This document shows, one piece after another, positions 1 through 8,229 of a stretch of DNA of 64,000 nucleotides (positions within the stretch are counted from its first letter, which is position 1; each line of letters opens with the position of its first letter). The notes beneath the pieces were generated by a model that was not told the origin of the DNA, ran no database searches, and saw only the letters and a list, made by a program, of their open reading frames with translations. The DNA comes from Sphingomonas sp. dw_22 (lineage in GTDB: Bacteria > Pseudomonadota > Alphaproteobacteria > Sphingomonadales > Sphingomonadaceae). A program made the translations under genes and the position numbers. Location: positions 1 to 64,000 of the forward strand of contig NZ_JAAVVE010000010.1 in the NCBI RefSeq assembly GCF_018449795.1, given 5' to 3'.

Positions 1-90
<90 letters not shown>

Positions 91-92
<2 letters not shown>

Positions 93-468
93 CCATGGCG
101 TGGACCTGCGCCTTTTCGGCGGCGCCGGTGCCGACCACCGCCTTCTTGACCAGCCGCGCGGCATATTCGCCGACCTCCAGCCCGGTGCGCGCGGCGGCGC
201 AGATCACCACGCCGCGGGCCTGGCCGAGCTTGAGCGTCGATTGCGGATTGGCGTTGACGAAGACCTCCTCGACCGCGGCGGCTTCGGGGCCGTGATCGGC
301 GATCAGGGCCGAGAGCATCGCATCGAGATGCGCGAGGCGGCGCGGGAGCGGCGCCTGGGCGTCGGTCTTGAGGCGGCCATTGGCGAGGTGGGACAGGCGA
401 TTGCCCTCGGCGCGGATCAGGCCCCAGCCGGTGGTGCCCAGGCCGGGATCGAGGCCGAGGATTATCAT
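91..468 (-). CDS. ruvC: RuvC Holliday junction resolvase, partial (C-terminus lost)
   Basis: RuvC is the endonuclease of the RuvABC complex, which cleaves Holliday junctions in the cytoplasm during recombinational repair. The N-terminus reads [16 protein letters not shown], with the first catalytic Asp in the LGLDPG motif at residue 7. [12 protein letters not shown] carries the second acidic site and [11 protein letters not shown] follows, as in the family. About 126 residues are readable against a usual length near 170. The last catalytic Asp region is lost in the poly-G tract. The start ATG overlaps the stop of the upstream DUF559 gene (ATGA), so translation may be coupled. The frame is otherwise intact and the truncation looks artificial. 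Confidence 0.9.
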
Positions 469-926
469 GGCAAAAGCCCCTCCCCTTCAGGAGTTGCAGG
501 TCGGTCATGCCCCCGGCATGACCTAAACGATGCGGGGCATCGTTTACCTGCAACTGGGTTGGGGTGGGGCATGCCGGACCAGCGATCGGGACGATTACGA
601 ACGGCGTCCACAATCGAAGCCATGACCCCATCCAGATTGTCCCACACTTCGTGGTTCGTGAAGCGCACGGTCGCAAACCCCCTTCGGGCAAGCTGAGCGT
701 CCCGGTGAGCGTCGTTAGGCAAATCGTGGGTATCGCCGTCGATCTCCACGACCAGTCCCTTCGCTGGGCAGAAGAAGTCGCAGATATAGGGGAAGATCAC
801 GGCCTGTCGGCGGAATTTGTAGCCTAGCTGCGAATTGGAGAGATGGCGCCAGACGCGCACCTCTAATTCGGTAGGGTTGCGGCGCATTTCCTTGGCTCTT
901 TCGAGAAGGTCTCGCTCAGTTACCAC
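465..926 (-). CDS. DUF559 domain protein (Vsr-like endonuclease fold) with repeat-encoded tail
   Basis: A 153-residue protein of the DUF559 family (PF04480), which has a restriction-endonuclease-like fold related to Vsr. Its biochemical role is not established. The core is residues 5-112, with the typical [15 protein letters not shown] helix, KFRRQ at 37-41, and a PD-(D/E)xK-like site of Asp50, Glu61 and Asp63 (VVEIDGDTH). It starts at GTG 926; an ATG at codon 14 is too far in for the family. From residue 119 the protein runs through a repeat: HPNPVAG, then [11 protein letters not shown], which is encoded by the palindromic DNA at 474-571. The stop overlaps the ruvC ATG. Inverted copies of the same repeat lie on both sides of the gene, which suggests a REP-associated unit, but this is inference. 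Confidence 0.82.
   Translation of the reverse strand: MVTERDLLERAKEMRRNPTELEVRVWRHLSNSQLGYKFRRQAVIFPYICDFFCPAKGLVVEIDGDTHDLPNDAHRDAQLARRGFATVRFTNHEVWDNLDGVMASIVDAVRNRPDRWSGMPHPNPVAGKRCPASFRSCRGHDRPATPEGEGLLP
474..571. repeat. REP-like family C repeat, interrupted by a 64-bp three-stem cloverleaf (492-555)
   Basis: The outer parts, AGCCCCTCCCCTTCAG and GGGTTGGGGTGGGGC, match family C repeats elsewhere in the window. Between them, AGTTGCAGGT (492-501) pairs with ACCTGCAACT (546-555). This closes two inner hairpins: GGTCATGCC (503-511) with GGCATGACC (515-523), and TAAACGATGC (524-533) with GCATCGTTTA (537-546). All stems are perfect. The element is translated as the C-terminal tail of the DUF559 protein and ends just upstream of ruvC. 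Confidence 0.85.
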
Positions 927-929
927 TGC

Positions 930-971
930 CCCACCCCAACCCCTCCCCTAAAGGGGAGGGGCTTTTTTTTA
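930..971. repeat. Family C repeat hairpin followed by a T run
   Basis: CCCCACCCCAACCCCTCCCC, a short A-rich loop, then GGGGAGGGGC and eight T's on the plus strand. The hairpin is in inverted orientation to the copy at 474-571, so the two bracket the DUF559 gene. It looks like an intrinsic terminator for plus-strand transcription, yet both neighbouring genes run on the minus strand. It may insulate against antisense transcription or weakly stop yebC read-through. Confidence 0.75.
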
Positions 972-976
972 GAAGA

Positions 977-1720
977 TCAACCCAGCTTCTCCATCACGTC
1001 GTCGGGCACTTCGTAATTGCCCCAGACCTGCTGCACGTCGTCGTCGTCGTCGAGCGCATCGATCAGCTTGAACAGCGTGGCGGCATCGCCCTCGTTCACC
1101 GTGACCATGGTCTGCGGCTTCCAGGCGAGCTTGGCGCCTTCGGACTCGCCGAGCACCGGCTCCAGCGCCTTGGCGACTTCATGGAGATCGCCCTGGGCGG
1201 TCCAGATCTCATGGCCGTCCTCCGACGACGTCACGTCCTCGGCGCCGGCTTCGAGCGCGGCTTCGAAGACCTTCTCGGCATCGCCGGCGCTGGCCGGATA
1301 GGTGATGAGGCCCATGCGATCGAAGGCGTGGCTGACCGAGCCGCTGGCGCCGAGATTGCCGCCGTTCTTCGAGACCGCGACGCGGACGTTGGTGGCGGTG
1401 CGGTTGCGATTGTCGGTCAGCGCCTCGATGATGAGCGACACGCCGCCGGGGCCGAAGCCTTCGTAGCGGATCTCCTCGTAATTCTCGGCGTCGCCGCGGC
1501 TCGCCTTGTCGATCGAGCGCTGGATATTGTCCTTCGGCATCGACTGCGCCTTGGCGGCGGCGATCGCCGCGCGCAGGCGCGGATTCATGTCGGGATCGGG
1601 CAAGCCCATCTTGGCCGCGACGGTGATCTCGCGGCTGAGCTTGGAGAACATGCCCGAGCGCTTCTTATCCTGCGCGCCCTTGCGGTGCATGATGTTCTTG
1701 AACTTGGAATGGCCTGCCAT
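977..1720 (-). CDS. yebC: YebC/PmpR/TACO1 family regulator
   Basis: A cytoplasmic protein of 247 residues, the usual family length. It begins with the hallmark [20 protein letters not shown] segment and continues with LREI-like, NIQRSID and [14 protein letters not shown] motifs. Family members are described as DNA-binding regulators, and recent work on relatives links them to relief of ribosome stalling. Neither role can be read from sequence. It is transcribed on the minus strand toward ruvC, consistent with the common yebC-ruvC neighbourhood, here separated by the DUF559 gene and its repeats. The region upstream to 1972 (252 bases) holds no gene I can support. Confidence 0.95.
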   Translation of the reverse strand: MAGHSKFKNIMHRKGAQDKKRSGMFSKLSREITVAAKMGLPDPDMNPRLRAAIAAAKAQSMPKDNIQRSIDKASRGDAENYEEIRYEGFGPGGVSLIIEALTDNRNRTATNVRVAVSKNGGNLGASGSVSHAFDRMGLITYPASAGDAEKVFEAALEAGAEDVTSSEDGHEIWTAQGDLHEVAKALEPVLGESEGAKLAWKPQTMVTVNEGDAATLFKLIDALDDDDDVQQVWGNYEVPDDVMEKLG

Positions 1721-1972
1721 TGCGCTCTCTTGCGGTAAATTCGATGCGCGTCTCTAGGCCAGGGGCGGGTTTTCGCGCAATGGCGGAGCGGAAGCGCGGT
1801 TGGGGCGGGATGAAGAAGATCGATTTCGCGCTACGACGCGACGGCGCCACGATTCAGCCAGCGCCGCCGCCAGCCCGAAATCGCGATGGCGCAGCGCGGA
1901 TCAACGTGGGAACGCAGCCTGCGCTTCGCGTCGGCACCAGGATCGTCGCGCCGTCGCGCGAATCTCGAGAAA

Positions 1973-2212
1973 TCAGTGGAGGCCGAGCGCGTTGCGATAG
2001 GTTTCCAGCAGGGCGTCGGCCTCGTCGCGGTGATGCTTCTCCATCTTCCGCAGCTTGACGATCGAGCGCATCGTCTTGACGTCGAAGCCGGTCGACTTGG
2101 CTTCGGCATAGACGTCCTTGATGTCGTCGGCGATGCCTTTCTTCTCTTCCTCCAGCCGCTCGACGCGCTCGATGAGAAGGCGGAGCTGTTCGGCGGAAAT
2201 CGAATCGGACAA
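1973..2212 (-). CDS. gapR: GapR family DNA-binding protein (DUF2312)
   Basis: A 79-residue, highly charged, all-helical protein. LRLLIERVERLEEEKKGIAD forms a coiled coil at roughly residues 10-35, and the GFDVKTMRSIVKLRK segment is diagnostic for DUF2312. In Caulobacter, GapR is a nucleoid-associated protein that binds overtwisted, AT-rich DNA ahead of polymerases. The length matches the family. It lies in the conserved alphaproteobacterial neighbourhood DUF2312 - DUF1244 - pyk, with the two small genes on the minus strand and a palindromic repeat between them. The role is inferred from family knowledge. Confidence 0.93.
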   Translation of the reverse strand: MSDSISAEQLRLLIERVERLEEEKKGIADDIKDVYAEAKSTGFDVKTMRSIVKLRKMEKHHRDEADALLETYRNALGLH

Positions 2213-2315
2213 TGAAGGTCTCCTGAGTTGAAGCGGGGCGATTAGAGAAGCGCGCCGCTTGCCTCAACCCCCGCGCGACGATCGTGCGTTATTGAAATGC
2301 CGGAACTGCCATTCC

Positions 2316-2422
2316 GTCACCCCGGCCTTGTGCCGGGGTCCACTCCTCCGCGAGCGAGCCCCTCTAAGCTGCGAGCGGCTCTCCCAGCCGCACGGTGGAC
2401 CCCGGCACAAGGCCGGGGTGAC
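2316..2422. repeat. Family A long inverted repeat, copy 1
   Basis: Perfect 28-bp arms at 2316-2343 and 2395-2422 start GTCACCCCGGCC and end GGGGTCCAC, around a 51-base spacer. Each arm is itself a hairpin (CCCCGGC...GCCGGGG). Two further copies occur at 43220-43327 and 63147-63280, always intergenic and next to gene 3' ends. This is a REP/BIME-like element. Confidence 0.9.
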
Positions 2423-2434
2423 GGGGAGTTTGTC

Positions 2435-2809
2435 TCAGCGGCCGGGCTCGGTCATCGAGGGCGGATCGCTGGCCGGGAAGCTCTCGTCCAGCGCCTCGTC
2501 GAGGGCGTCCTCGCCCGGATCGTTCTTCGCGATGCTGGCTTCCATCCGGGCGATCTGCTCCGGAGTCGCCTCGCCCTGGTGCTTCGCCTTCCACTCGCTG
2601 AACGGCATGTCGTAGATGATGCGGCGCGCCTCGTCCCTGGCGATGCTCGGGTCCGCCTCGGTGATCCAGTCGGCCAGGCAATTGCGGCAGAAGCCGGCCA
2701 GGCCCATCAGATCGATATTCTCGGCATCCGTGCGATGGCGCAGGTGCCGGACCAGGCGGCGAAAGGCTTTTGCCGCCGTCGCGTCGTCGAGTTTGTCGAG
2801 ATCGTCCAC
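2435..2809 (-). CDS. DUF1244 domain protein
   Basis: A small cytoplasmic protein of about 124 residues. The core RRLVRHLRHRTD, then ENIDLMGLAGFCRNCLADW, is diagnostic for DUF1244 (PF06844). The pair of cysteines in FCRNC could bind metal. Function is unknown. I chose GTG 2809 because GGAGG lies seven bases upstream. The longer frame from 2890 would overlap the start of pyk on the other strand and adds a non-conserved leader. The C-terminal tail DEALDESFPASDPPS is a short motif shared by several small sphingomonad proteins. It is divergent from pyk, with about 65 bases between the starts. Confidence 0.85.
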   Translation of the reverse strand: MDDLDKLDDATAAKAFRRLVRHLRHRTDAENIDLMGLAGFCRNCLADWITEADPSIARDEARRIIYDMPFSEWKAKHQGEATPEQIARMEASIAKNDPGEDALDEALDESFPASDPPSMTEPGR

Positions 2810-2874
2810 CTGCGCCACCTCCGGAGTTGATCGCTCCGCATTAAAGGTTAGAGGCAGCACCGCACAAGCCGAGG

Positions 2875-4353
2875 ATGACAGCGATGACAAAGGCCATAAG
2901 CCCCCGCTCCAGGAAAGTACGCATTCTCGCCACGCTCGGTCCGGCGAGCAGCACGCCCGAGATGATCGAGACGCTGTTCCATGCCGGCGCCGATGCGTTC
3001 CGCATCAACATGAGCCATGGCGACCAGGTATCGAAGGTGCCGGTGTTCGAAGCGATTCGCGCGCTGGAGAAGAAGCTGGGCCGTCCCTCGACGATCCTGG
3101 CCGATCTCCAGGGGCCGAAGCTGCGCGTGGGCAGGTTCGCCGACGGCAAGGTGGTCCTGCGCACCGGCCATGAGTTCATCCTCGACCGCGACAAGACGCC
3201 GGGCGACGAGACGCGCGTCGAGCTGCCGCACCGCGAGATCTTCGAGGCGGCGCACACCGATGCGCGGCTGCTGCTCGACGACGGCAAGCTGGTGCTGCGC
3301 GTGGTGAGCGCGTCGGCCGACCGGATGACGACGGTGGTCGAAGTGGGCGGGCCGCTTTCCAACTCGAAGGGGCTGAACGTCCCCGACATGGTGCTGCCGC
3401 TGGCGGCGCTGACCGAGAAGGACCGCAGCGACCTGAGCTTCGCGGTGGAGATGAACGCCGACTGGATCGCGCTGAGCTTCGTCCAGCGGCCCGAGGATCT
3501 GATGGAGGCGCGGCGGCTGATCGGCGGCAAGGCGGCCTTGCTCGCCAAGATCGAGAAGCCCAGCGCCATCGCCCGGCTCGAAGAGATCATGGAGCAGTGC
3601 GACGGCGTGATGGTCGCGCGCGGCGACCTGGGCGTCGAGCTGCCGCCGCAATCGGTCCCGCCGCTTCAGAAGCGCATCGTCGAGACCGCGCGGCGAATGG
3701 GCCGGCCGGTGATCGTCGCGACGCAGATGCTCGAATCGATGATCGAGAGCCCCTCGCCCACCCGCGCCGAAGTCTCGGACGTGGCGACCGCGGTGTATGA
3801 TGGCGCCGACGCGATCATGCTCTCGGCCGAGAGCGCGGCGGGCAAATGGCCGATCGAATCGGTGGCGATGATGAACTCGATCGCCGATGCGGTGGAGCGC
3901 GATCCCGGGCATGGCGACCGCGTCCATTTCACCGTGACCAAGCCCGACCCGACGACCGCCGACGCGCTGGCCGAGGCGGCGAAGAACATCGCCAAGACGG
4001 TGTCGGCATCGGCGATCGTCTGCTTCACCTCGTCGGGATCGACGGTGCGGCGAATCGCGCGCGAGCGTCCGCTGGTGCCGATCATGGGGCTGACGCCGAA
4101 GATCGAGACCGCGCGGCGGCTGGGGCTGCTGTGGGGCACGCACGCGGTGCATACCCGCGACGTCGAGTCGTTCGAGGAGATGGTGGCGAAGGCCAAGCGC
4201 ATGGTGCTGCGCCATCACCTGGCGGCGGCGGGCGACCGGGTCATCATCTGCGCCGGCGTGCCGTTCAAGACGCCGGGATCGACCAACGTGCTCCATGTCG
4301 TCACGATCGTCGGCGACGAGCTGAAGACCTATCGCGGGCCCGAAGGGGGCTGA
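2875..4353 (+). CDS. pyk: Pyruvate kinase
   Basis: Catalyses phosphoenolpyruvate + ADP to pyruvate + ATP, the last step of glycolysis and the Entner-Doudoroff pathway. The protein is 492 residues, with the N-terminal strand VRILATLGPAS, the substrate motif RINMSHG, B-domain DLQGPKLRVG, and the active-site block LLAKIEKPSAI followed by MVARGDLGVELP. ATQMLESMIESPSPTRAEVSDVA completes the TIM barrel, and the regulatory C-domain follows. The start could be ATG 2875 or ATG 2884. It is divergent from the DUF1244 gene. The nitroreductase lies convergent downstream, four bases past the stop. Confidence 0.97.
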   Translation: MTAMTKAISPRSRKVRILATLGPASSTPEMIETLFHAGADAFRINMSHGDQVSKVPVFEAIRALEKKLGRPSTILADLQGPKLRVGRFADGKVVLRTGHEFILDRDKTPGDETRVELPHREIFEAAHTDARLLLDDGKLVLRVVSASADRMTTVVEVGGPLSNSKGLNVPDMVLPLAALTEKDRSDLSFAVEMNADWIALSFVQRPEDLMEARRLIGGKAALLAKIEKPSAIARLEEIMEQCDGVMVARGDLGVELPPQSVPPLQKRIVETARRMGRPVIVATQMLESMIESPSPTRAEVSDVATAVYDGADAIMLSAESAAGKWPIESVAMMNSIADAVERDPGHGDRVHFTVTKPDPTTADALAEAAKNIAKTVSASAIVCFTSSGSTVRRIARERPLVPIMGLTPKIETARRLGLLWGTHAVHTRDVESFEEMVAKAKRMVLRHHLAAAGDRVIICAGVPFKTPGSTNVLHVVTIVGDELKTYRGPEGG

Positions 4354-4357
4354 GGCT

Positions 4358-5026
4358 TTATTCGAGGAAGGTCGCGAATTCGCCCAGCGGCGCCCGGCTC
4401 ACCGGCCAGGTGTTGACCGGCGCCTCCGGATCGCGCCAGCCGATCGCCATGCCGGTGAACAGCATCTGCGAGGCCGGCACGCCCAGGAAAGCGTCGACCG
4501 TGCGGGGATACATCGCCCAGGCCTCCTGCGCGCAACTGTCGAGCCCGGCATCGCGCAGCAGCAGCATCAGCGTCTGGAGATACATGCCGCAGTCCGACCA
4601 TTGCGGCGGACCGTGGCCGCGCTCGACATGGCAGAACAGCCCCACCGGCGCGCCGAAGAACTGGAAATTGTCCGCGAACGCCTCCTGCCTCCGGTCGCGG
4701 TCGCCGCGCTCGACGCCGAGCGCCGCATAATAGGCCATGCCGTTCTCGAACCGGCGCGCCTTGTAGGGATCGGCCAGCTCGACCGGGTAGATCGGATATT
4801 CGGTGCCTTCGCCCAGCGGCGCCTCGACCACGCGCCGCGCCATCAGCGCCTTGAGCCGCGCCATCGCCGCGCCCGAGACGATATGGAGGTTCCAGGGCTG
4901 GAGGTTGCCGCCCGAGGGCGCGCGTCCGGCACGCTCGACCAAATCACGGAGCAGCGCGGAATCGACCGGCCGGGGCAGGAAGGCGCGCACCGAACGGCGC
5001 GTGGCGACGGCTTCGCGGACTTCCAT
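4358..5026 (-). CDS. Nitroreductase family oxidoreductase
   Basis: An FMN-dependent reductase-fold protein of 222 residues. RRSVRAFLPRPVD at the N-terminus is the phosphate-binding Arg motif, APSGGNLQPWNLHIV is the flavin-binding loop, and QTLMLLLRDAGLDSCAQEAW and FTGMAIGWRD are the usual C-terminal blocks. Such enzymes reduce nitroaromatics or quinones with NAD(P)H; the true substrate cannot be told from sequence. It follows the HAD hydrolase gene on the same strand by 14 bases and may share its transcript with rpmJ. Confidence 0.9.
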   Translation of the reverse strand: MEVREAVATRRSVRAFLPRPVDSALLRDLVERAGRAPSGGNLQPWNLHIVSGAAMARLKALMARRVVEAPLGEGTEYPIYPVELADPYKARRFENGMAYYAALGVERGDRDRRQEAFADNFQFFGAPVGLFCHVERGHGPPQWSDCGMYLQTLMLLLRDAGLDSCAQEAWAMYPRTVDAFLGVPASQMLFTGMAIGWRDPEAPVNTWPVSRAPLGEFATFLE

Positions 5027-5040
5027 GTGCCTCCTCCGCT

Positions 5041-5655
5041 TCAGTCGAGCAGATGCAGGCGCACCAGCTCCTCCCGGAATGCGGCGCCGCCGGTGAACAA
5101 TACCGCGTGGATGCCGGCGGCCCGGGCCGCCTCCACATTGGGCCTGCTGTCGTCGACGAACACCGCGTCCGGCCCCTTGAGCCCGAATCGCGCGAGCGCC
5201 AATGCGTATATTGCCGGGTCCGGCTTCACCAGCCGTTCGTCGCCCGAGACGACGATGTCGCGGAAGCGATCGAAGATCGCCGCCTCGCGCGCACGAAAGG
5301 GCGGCCAGAACTCGCCAGAGAAATTGGTGATGCCGAACAGGGACACACCGCGCGCGTCGAGATCGCCGACGATCGCCTCCATTCCTGGAAGCATGCCGGG
5401 CAGCGTATCGTTGAAGCGCGGTCCCCAGAGCCCGATCAGATCGGCATGCTGGGGATAGCGCGCGCTCAGCTCGGCCGAAGTCTCGGCGAACGGGCGGCCG
5501 GCGTCATGCTGGAAGTGCCACGCCTTGGTGACGACTTCAGCCATAAACGCATCGAGCGCCCGATCATCCTCGATCAGGCGCTCGTAGAGCCTGCGCGGTT
5601 CCCAGTCGTAGAGGACGTTGCCGACGTCGAAGATGACGGCCGACGGCGCTCCCAC
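5041..5655 (-). CDS. HAD superfamily hydrolase (haloacid dehalogenase-like)
   Basis: A 204-residue cytosolic phosphatase-like protein. Motif I is IFDVGNVLYDW, where the nucleophile Asp is followed by GNV rather than DxD. Motif II is GITNFS, motif III KPDPAIY, and motif IV AVFVDDSRPNV. The GNVL variant and the helical cap resemble the YihX/alpha-D-glucose-1-phosphatase group, but the substrate is uncertain. The start is only eight bases after the rpmJ stop, so the two are likely co-transcribed. Confidence 0.9.
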   Translation of the reverse strand: MGAPSAVIFDVGNVLYDWEPRRLYERLIEDDRALDAFMAEVVTKAWHFQHDAGRPFAETSAELSARYPQHADLIGLWGPRFNDTLPGMLPGMEAIVGDLDARGVSLFGITNFSGEFWPPFRAREAAIFDRFRDIVVSGDERLVKPDPAIYALALARFGLKGPDAVFVDDSRPNVEAARAAGIHAVLFTGGAAFREELVRLHLLD

Positions 5656-5663
5656 GACGTGGT

Positions 5664-5789
5664 TCAGCCCTGGCGGGCCTTGAACCGGCGGTTCGTCTTG
5701 TTGATCACGTAGATCCGGCCACGGCGGCGGATCACGCGGTTGTCGCGGTGCCGCCCCTTGAGCGACTTCAATGAATTCACGATCTTCAT
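5664..5789 (-). CDS. rpmJ: 50S ribosomal protein L36
   Basis: A 41-residue basic protein, [14 protein letters not shown] and so on, ending [11 protein letters not shown], matching the longer alphaproteobacterial L36. It has no cysteine, so it is the zinc-independent (C-minus) form. It is a small 23S-binding protein of the large ribosomal subunit. The start ATG is at 5789. A longer open frame to 5915 adds a non-conserved leader and is rejected. Upstream at 5790-5952 is a divergent promoter region shared with the lipoprotein gene. Confidence 0.96.
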   Translation of the reverse strand: MKIVNSLKSLKGRHRDNRVIRRRGRIYVINKTNRRFKARQG

Positions 5790-5952
5790 GACCGATTCGC
5801 TTCTCGAATATATGGAATGCCGGAAAAGAGGCGCCCGCCTATAGCCGAGCCCTTTCCAAGTCAACCCACGCCGGGCATCCGGAACCGACTCGGCAAGACT
5901 CGGGTTTGTCGCCATAAGGGCCGTTGCGACCGCGAAACATGGAGATTATGCC

Positions 5953-6564
5953 GTGACCAAGCCGTTTATCCTGGCCCTGATGGGCGCCGCGGCACTGGGA
6001 GGCTGCACGACCACGGCGCGGCAGGGGCCGGTCGACGTGACCCGCTATCACCTGGGCCAGCCGATGGAGCGCACCACCATATCGCTGGAGCCGATGAGCG
6101 GCGCGGTGCAGGTCAATCCGGAATATCAGAGCTATGCCGGCGCGGTGCAGGCCGAGCTGGAACGGCTGGGCTATGTCCGCGCCGAGACGCCGACCAGCTC
6201 GGGCTATATCGCCGGAATCTCGTTCACCCAGACCAGCAAGGGATTCATCAAGGATCGCCCGCCGGTGACGATCGGGCTGGGCGGCGGCAGCTTCAGCGGC
6301 GGCGGACGGCGCGGCGGAGGCGGCGTGGGCATCGGCGGCGACGTCGCGTTCGGAGTCGGCGGCAAGACGCGCGAAGTGAAGACGTCCGAGCTGTGGGTGC
6401 AGCTCCGCCGCCGGGCGAACGACAGCGTGATCTGGGAAGGCCGCGCGCAGACCCAGGCGCTGGGCGTGGAGAATGCCCAGCCGGGCGCGACGGCGCAGCG
6501 ACTCGCCCGCGCGCTCTTCAAGGACTTCCCCGGAGAGTCCGGCGTCACTATCACGGTCAAATGA
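5953..6564 (+). CDS. DUF4136 lipoprotein
   Basis: A 203-residue predicted lipoprotein. It has a short signal peptide with lipobox LGGC, and the acylated Cys is residue 18. The DUF4136 fold follows: an early VTRYHLGQP strand, then YAGAVQAELERLGY, then a Gly-rich tract at about 115-137 and a closing EGRAQTQALG / LFKDFPGESG region. Function is unknown; it probably faces the periplasm at a membrane. The start is GTG with GGAGA upstream. A GGAAC-N17-GGTT sequence at 5881 resembles an EcfG stress promoter with one mismatch. The stop overlaps the ATG of the next gene, suggesting coupled translation. Confidence 0.88.
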   Translation: MTKPFILALMGAAALGGCTTTARQGPVDVTRYHLGQPMERTTISLEPMSGAVQVNPEYQSYAGAVQAELERLGYVRAETPTSSGYIAGISFTQTSKGFIKDRPPVTIGLGGGSFSGGGRRGGGGVGIGGDVAFGVGGKTREVKTSELWVQLRRRANDSVIWEGRAQTQALGVENAQPGATAQRLARALFKDFPGESGVTITVK

Positions 6565-7682
6565 CTATCCGCATCAACGCCGCGTTCGACGCCGGCAACA
6601 TCCGCGTCGTGGCCATCGAAGGCGACCTGATCGACCTCGAGATCGCGAAGGACCACCAGTCCGATTTCTACCAATGGTTCCACTTCCGCGTGGCGGGGGC
6701 GAAGGGGCGCACGCTCAGCTTCCGCATCCTGAACGCGGGCGGATCGGCCTATCCGTTCGGCTGGCCGGGCTATCGGACGCGGTGGAGCACCGATCGGCAG
6801 GTGTGGCGGCAGGCGCCGGAGACCAGCTATGCCAATGGCGTGCTGAGCTTCACGCACCGCTTCGACAGCGACGTGGTGTGGTTCGCCTATTTCGCGCCCT
6901 ATTCGATGGAGCGGCACCATGATCTGGTCAGCCGGATCGCGCTCCAGCCCGGCGTCACCCACCGCGAGCTGGGCGTCACGCTGGACGGCCAGCCGATGGA
7001 TTGCCTGACATTGGGCGAAGGCCCCAAGCAGGTGTGGCTCTATGCCCGCCAGCATCCCGGCGAGACGATGGCCGAATGGTGGATGGAAGGCGCGCTGGAG
7101 AAGCTGACCGACGCCGGCGACGCGACCGCGAAGCTGCTGCGGAGCAAGGCGACCTTCCACATCGTGCCCAACATGAATCCCGACGGTTCGCGGCGCGGGC
7201 ATCTGCGCACCAATGCGGTGGGCGTGAACCTCAATCGCGAATGGCATGCGCCCTCGGCCGAGAAGAGCCCCGAAGTGCTCGTCGTGCGGGGTGCGATGGA
7301 CGGGACCGGCGTCGATTTCGCGATGGACGTGCATGGCGACGAAGCGATCCCGGCGAACTTCCTCGCCGGCTTCGAGGGCATTCCGAGCTGGACCGACGAG
7401 CTGGGCGGGAAATTCTACGATTTCGCGCGGGCGCTGGCGGCGGCGACGCCCGAGTTCCAGCTCGACCTGGGCTATGAGAAGTCCGCGCCGGGCCAGGCGA
7501 ATCTTTCGATGTCGACAAACCAGCTCGCGGAACGTTACGGTGCCGTTTCGATGACGCTGGAAATGCCCTTCAAGGACCATGAGGCCAATGCGGACGCCGA
7601 ATATGGCTGGTCGCCCGAGCGCTGCAAGCGGCTCGCGCATGCATGCCTGGATACCCTTGCCGGCATGATCGACCGGATTTGA
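6561..7682 (+). CDS. M14 family zinc carboxypeptidase (cytosolic CCP-like)
   Basis: A 373-residue protein with an N-terminal beta-sandwich typical of the CCP/AGTPBP subfamily (residues 1-125), then the M14 catalytic domain. The zinc site is His165-x-x-Glu168 (RQHPGETMAEWW) and His258 (DVHGDE). The substrate-carboxylate site is NMNPDGSRRGHLRTNAVGVNLNREW, and the catalytic Glu is probably Glu334 in SMTLEMPF. There is no signal peptide. Eukaryotic relatives trim polyglutamate from tubulin; bacterial substrates are unknown. The start ATG overlaps the stop of the lipoprotein gene (ATGA), and the 3' end touches the GNAT gene, so the three form a tight operon. Confidence 0.92.
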   Translation: MTIRINAAFDAGNIRVVAIEGDLIDLEIAKDHQSDFYQWFHFRVAGAKGRTLSFRILNAGGSAYPFGWPGYRTRWSTDRQVWRQAPETSYANGVLSFTHRFDSDVVWFAYFAPYSMERHHDLVSRIALQPGVTHRELGVTLDGQPMDCLTLGEGPKQVWLYARQHPGETMAEWWMEGALEKLTDAGDATAKLLRSKATFHIVPNMNPDGSRRGHLRTNAVGVNLNREWHAPSAEKSPEVLVVRGAMDGTGVDFAMDVHGDEAIPANFLAGFEGIPSWTDELGGKFYDFARALAAATPEFQLDLGYEKSAPGQANLSMSTNQLAERYGAVSMTLEMPFKDHEANADAEYGWSPERCKRLAHACLDTLAGMIDRI

Positions 7683-8140
7683 TCGAGGTCCGCGCAGGGG
7701 GATTGGACCTGCCCGAGGTCCAGGCGCTGCTGCGGCTGCACCTGGACGCGCTGCGCGCCGCATCGCCCAGCGAGAGCGTGCATGCGCTCGACCTGAGCGG
7801 GCTCAGGCGGCCGGAGATCAGCTTCTTCACGGCGTGGGAGGACGGGCGGCTGCTCGGCTGCGGGGCGCTGAAGCAGCTCGATCCGGCGCATGGCGAGATC
7901 AAGTCGATGCGGACCGACCCCGAGCGGCTGCGCCGCGGCACGGGCGCGGCTTTGCTGTCGCACATTTTGGGTGTGGCGCGGGAGCGCGGCTATCGGCGGA
8001 TCAGCCTGGAGACGGGATCGGGGCCGACGTTCGAGGCATCGCTGGCGCTCTACCGCCAGTTCGGCTTCACGCCGTGCGCGGCGTTCGCGGACTATCCGGC
8101 GAACGATCCGTTCAGCCGGTTCCTGTCGCGGGTGCTTTAG
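7679..8140 (+). CDS. GNAT family N-acetyltransferase
   Basis: About 153 residues with the GNAT core. The acceptor-side strand is GCGALKQLDPAHGEIKSMR, followed by the acetyl-CoA loop RRGTGAALLSHIL (R/Q-x-x-G-x-G/A) and the C-terminal ALYRQFGFTPCAAF. It resembles the YjaB/PaiA-like PanZ-type small-molecule acetyltransferases; the substrate is unknown. I prefer TTG 7679, which overlaps the M14 stop. A longer frame opens at 7643. Just past the stop, a 15-bp unit beginning AGTCCGACCCT is duplicated in tandem (8139-8168), with the first copy covering the stop codon. Confidence 0.85.
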   Translation: MIEVRAGGLDLPEVQALLRLHLDALRAASPSESVHALDLSGLRRPEISFFTAWEDGRLLGCGALKQLDPAHGEIKSMRTDPERLRRGTGAALLSHILGVARERGYRRISLETGSGPTFEASLALYRQFGFTPCAAFADYPANDPFSRFLSRVL

Positions 8141-8229
8141 TCCGACCCTGAGAAGTCCGACCCTGAGAGATTACCCCCTCCCCGGCGAAAGCCGGGAAAG
8201 GTTTAAAAGGTTTAAGCTGTTTAGGGACT

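Noticed and set aside
5881..5912. EcfG-type stress promoter before the DUF4136 lipoprotein
   Set aside because: GGAAC-N17-GGTT differs from the expected CGTT -10. It is mentioned in the gene entry but is too weak for a feature.
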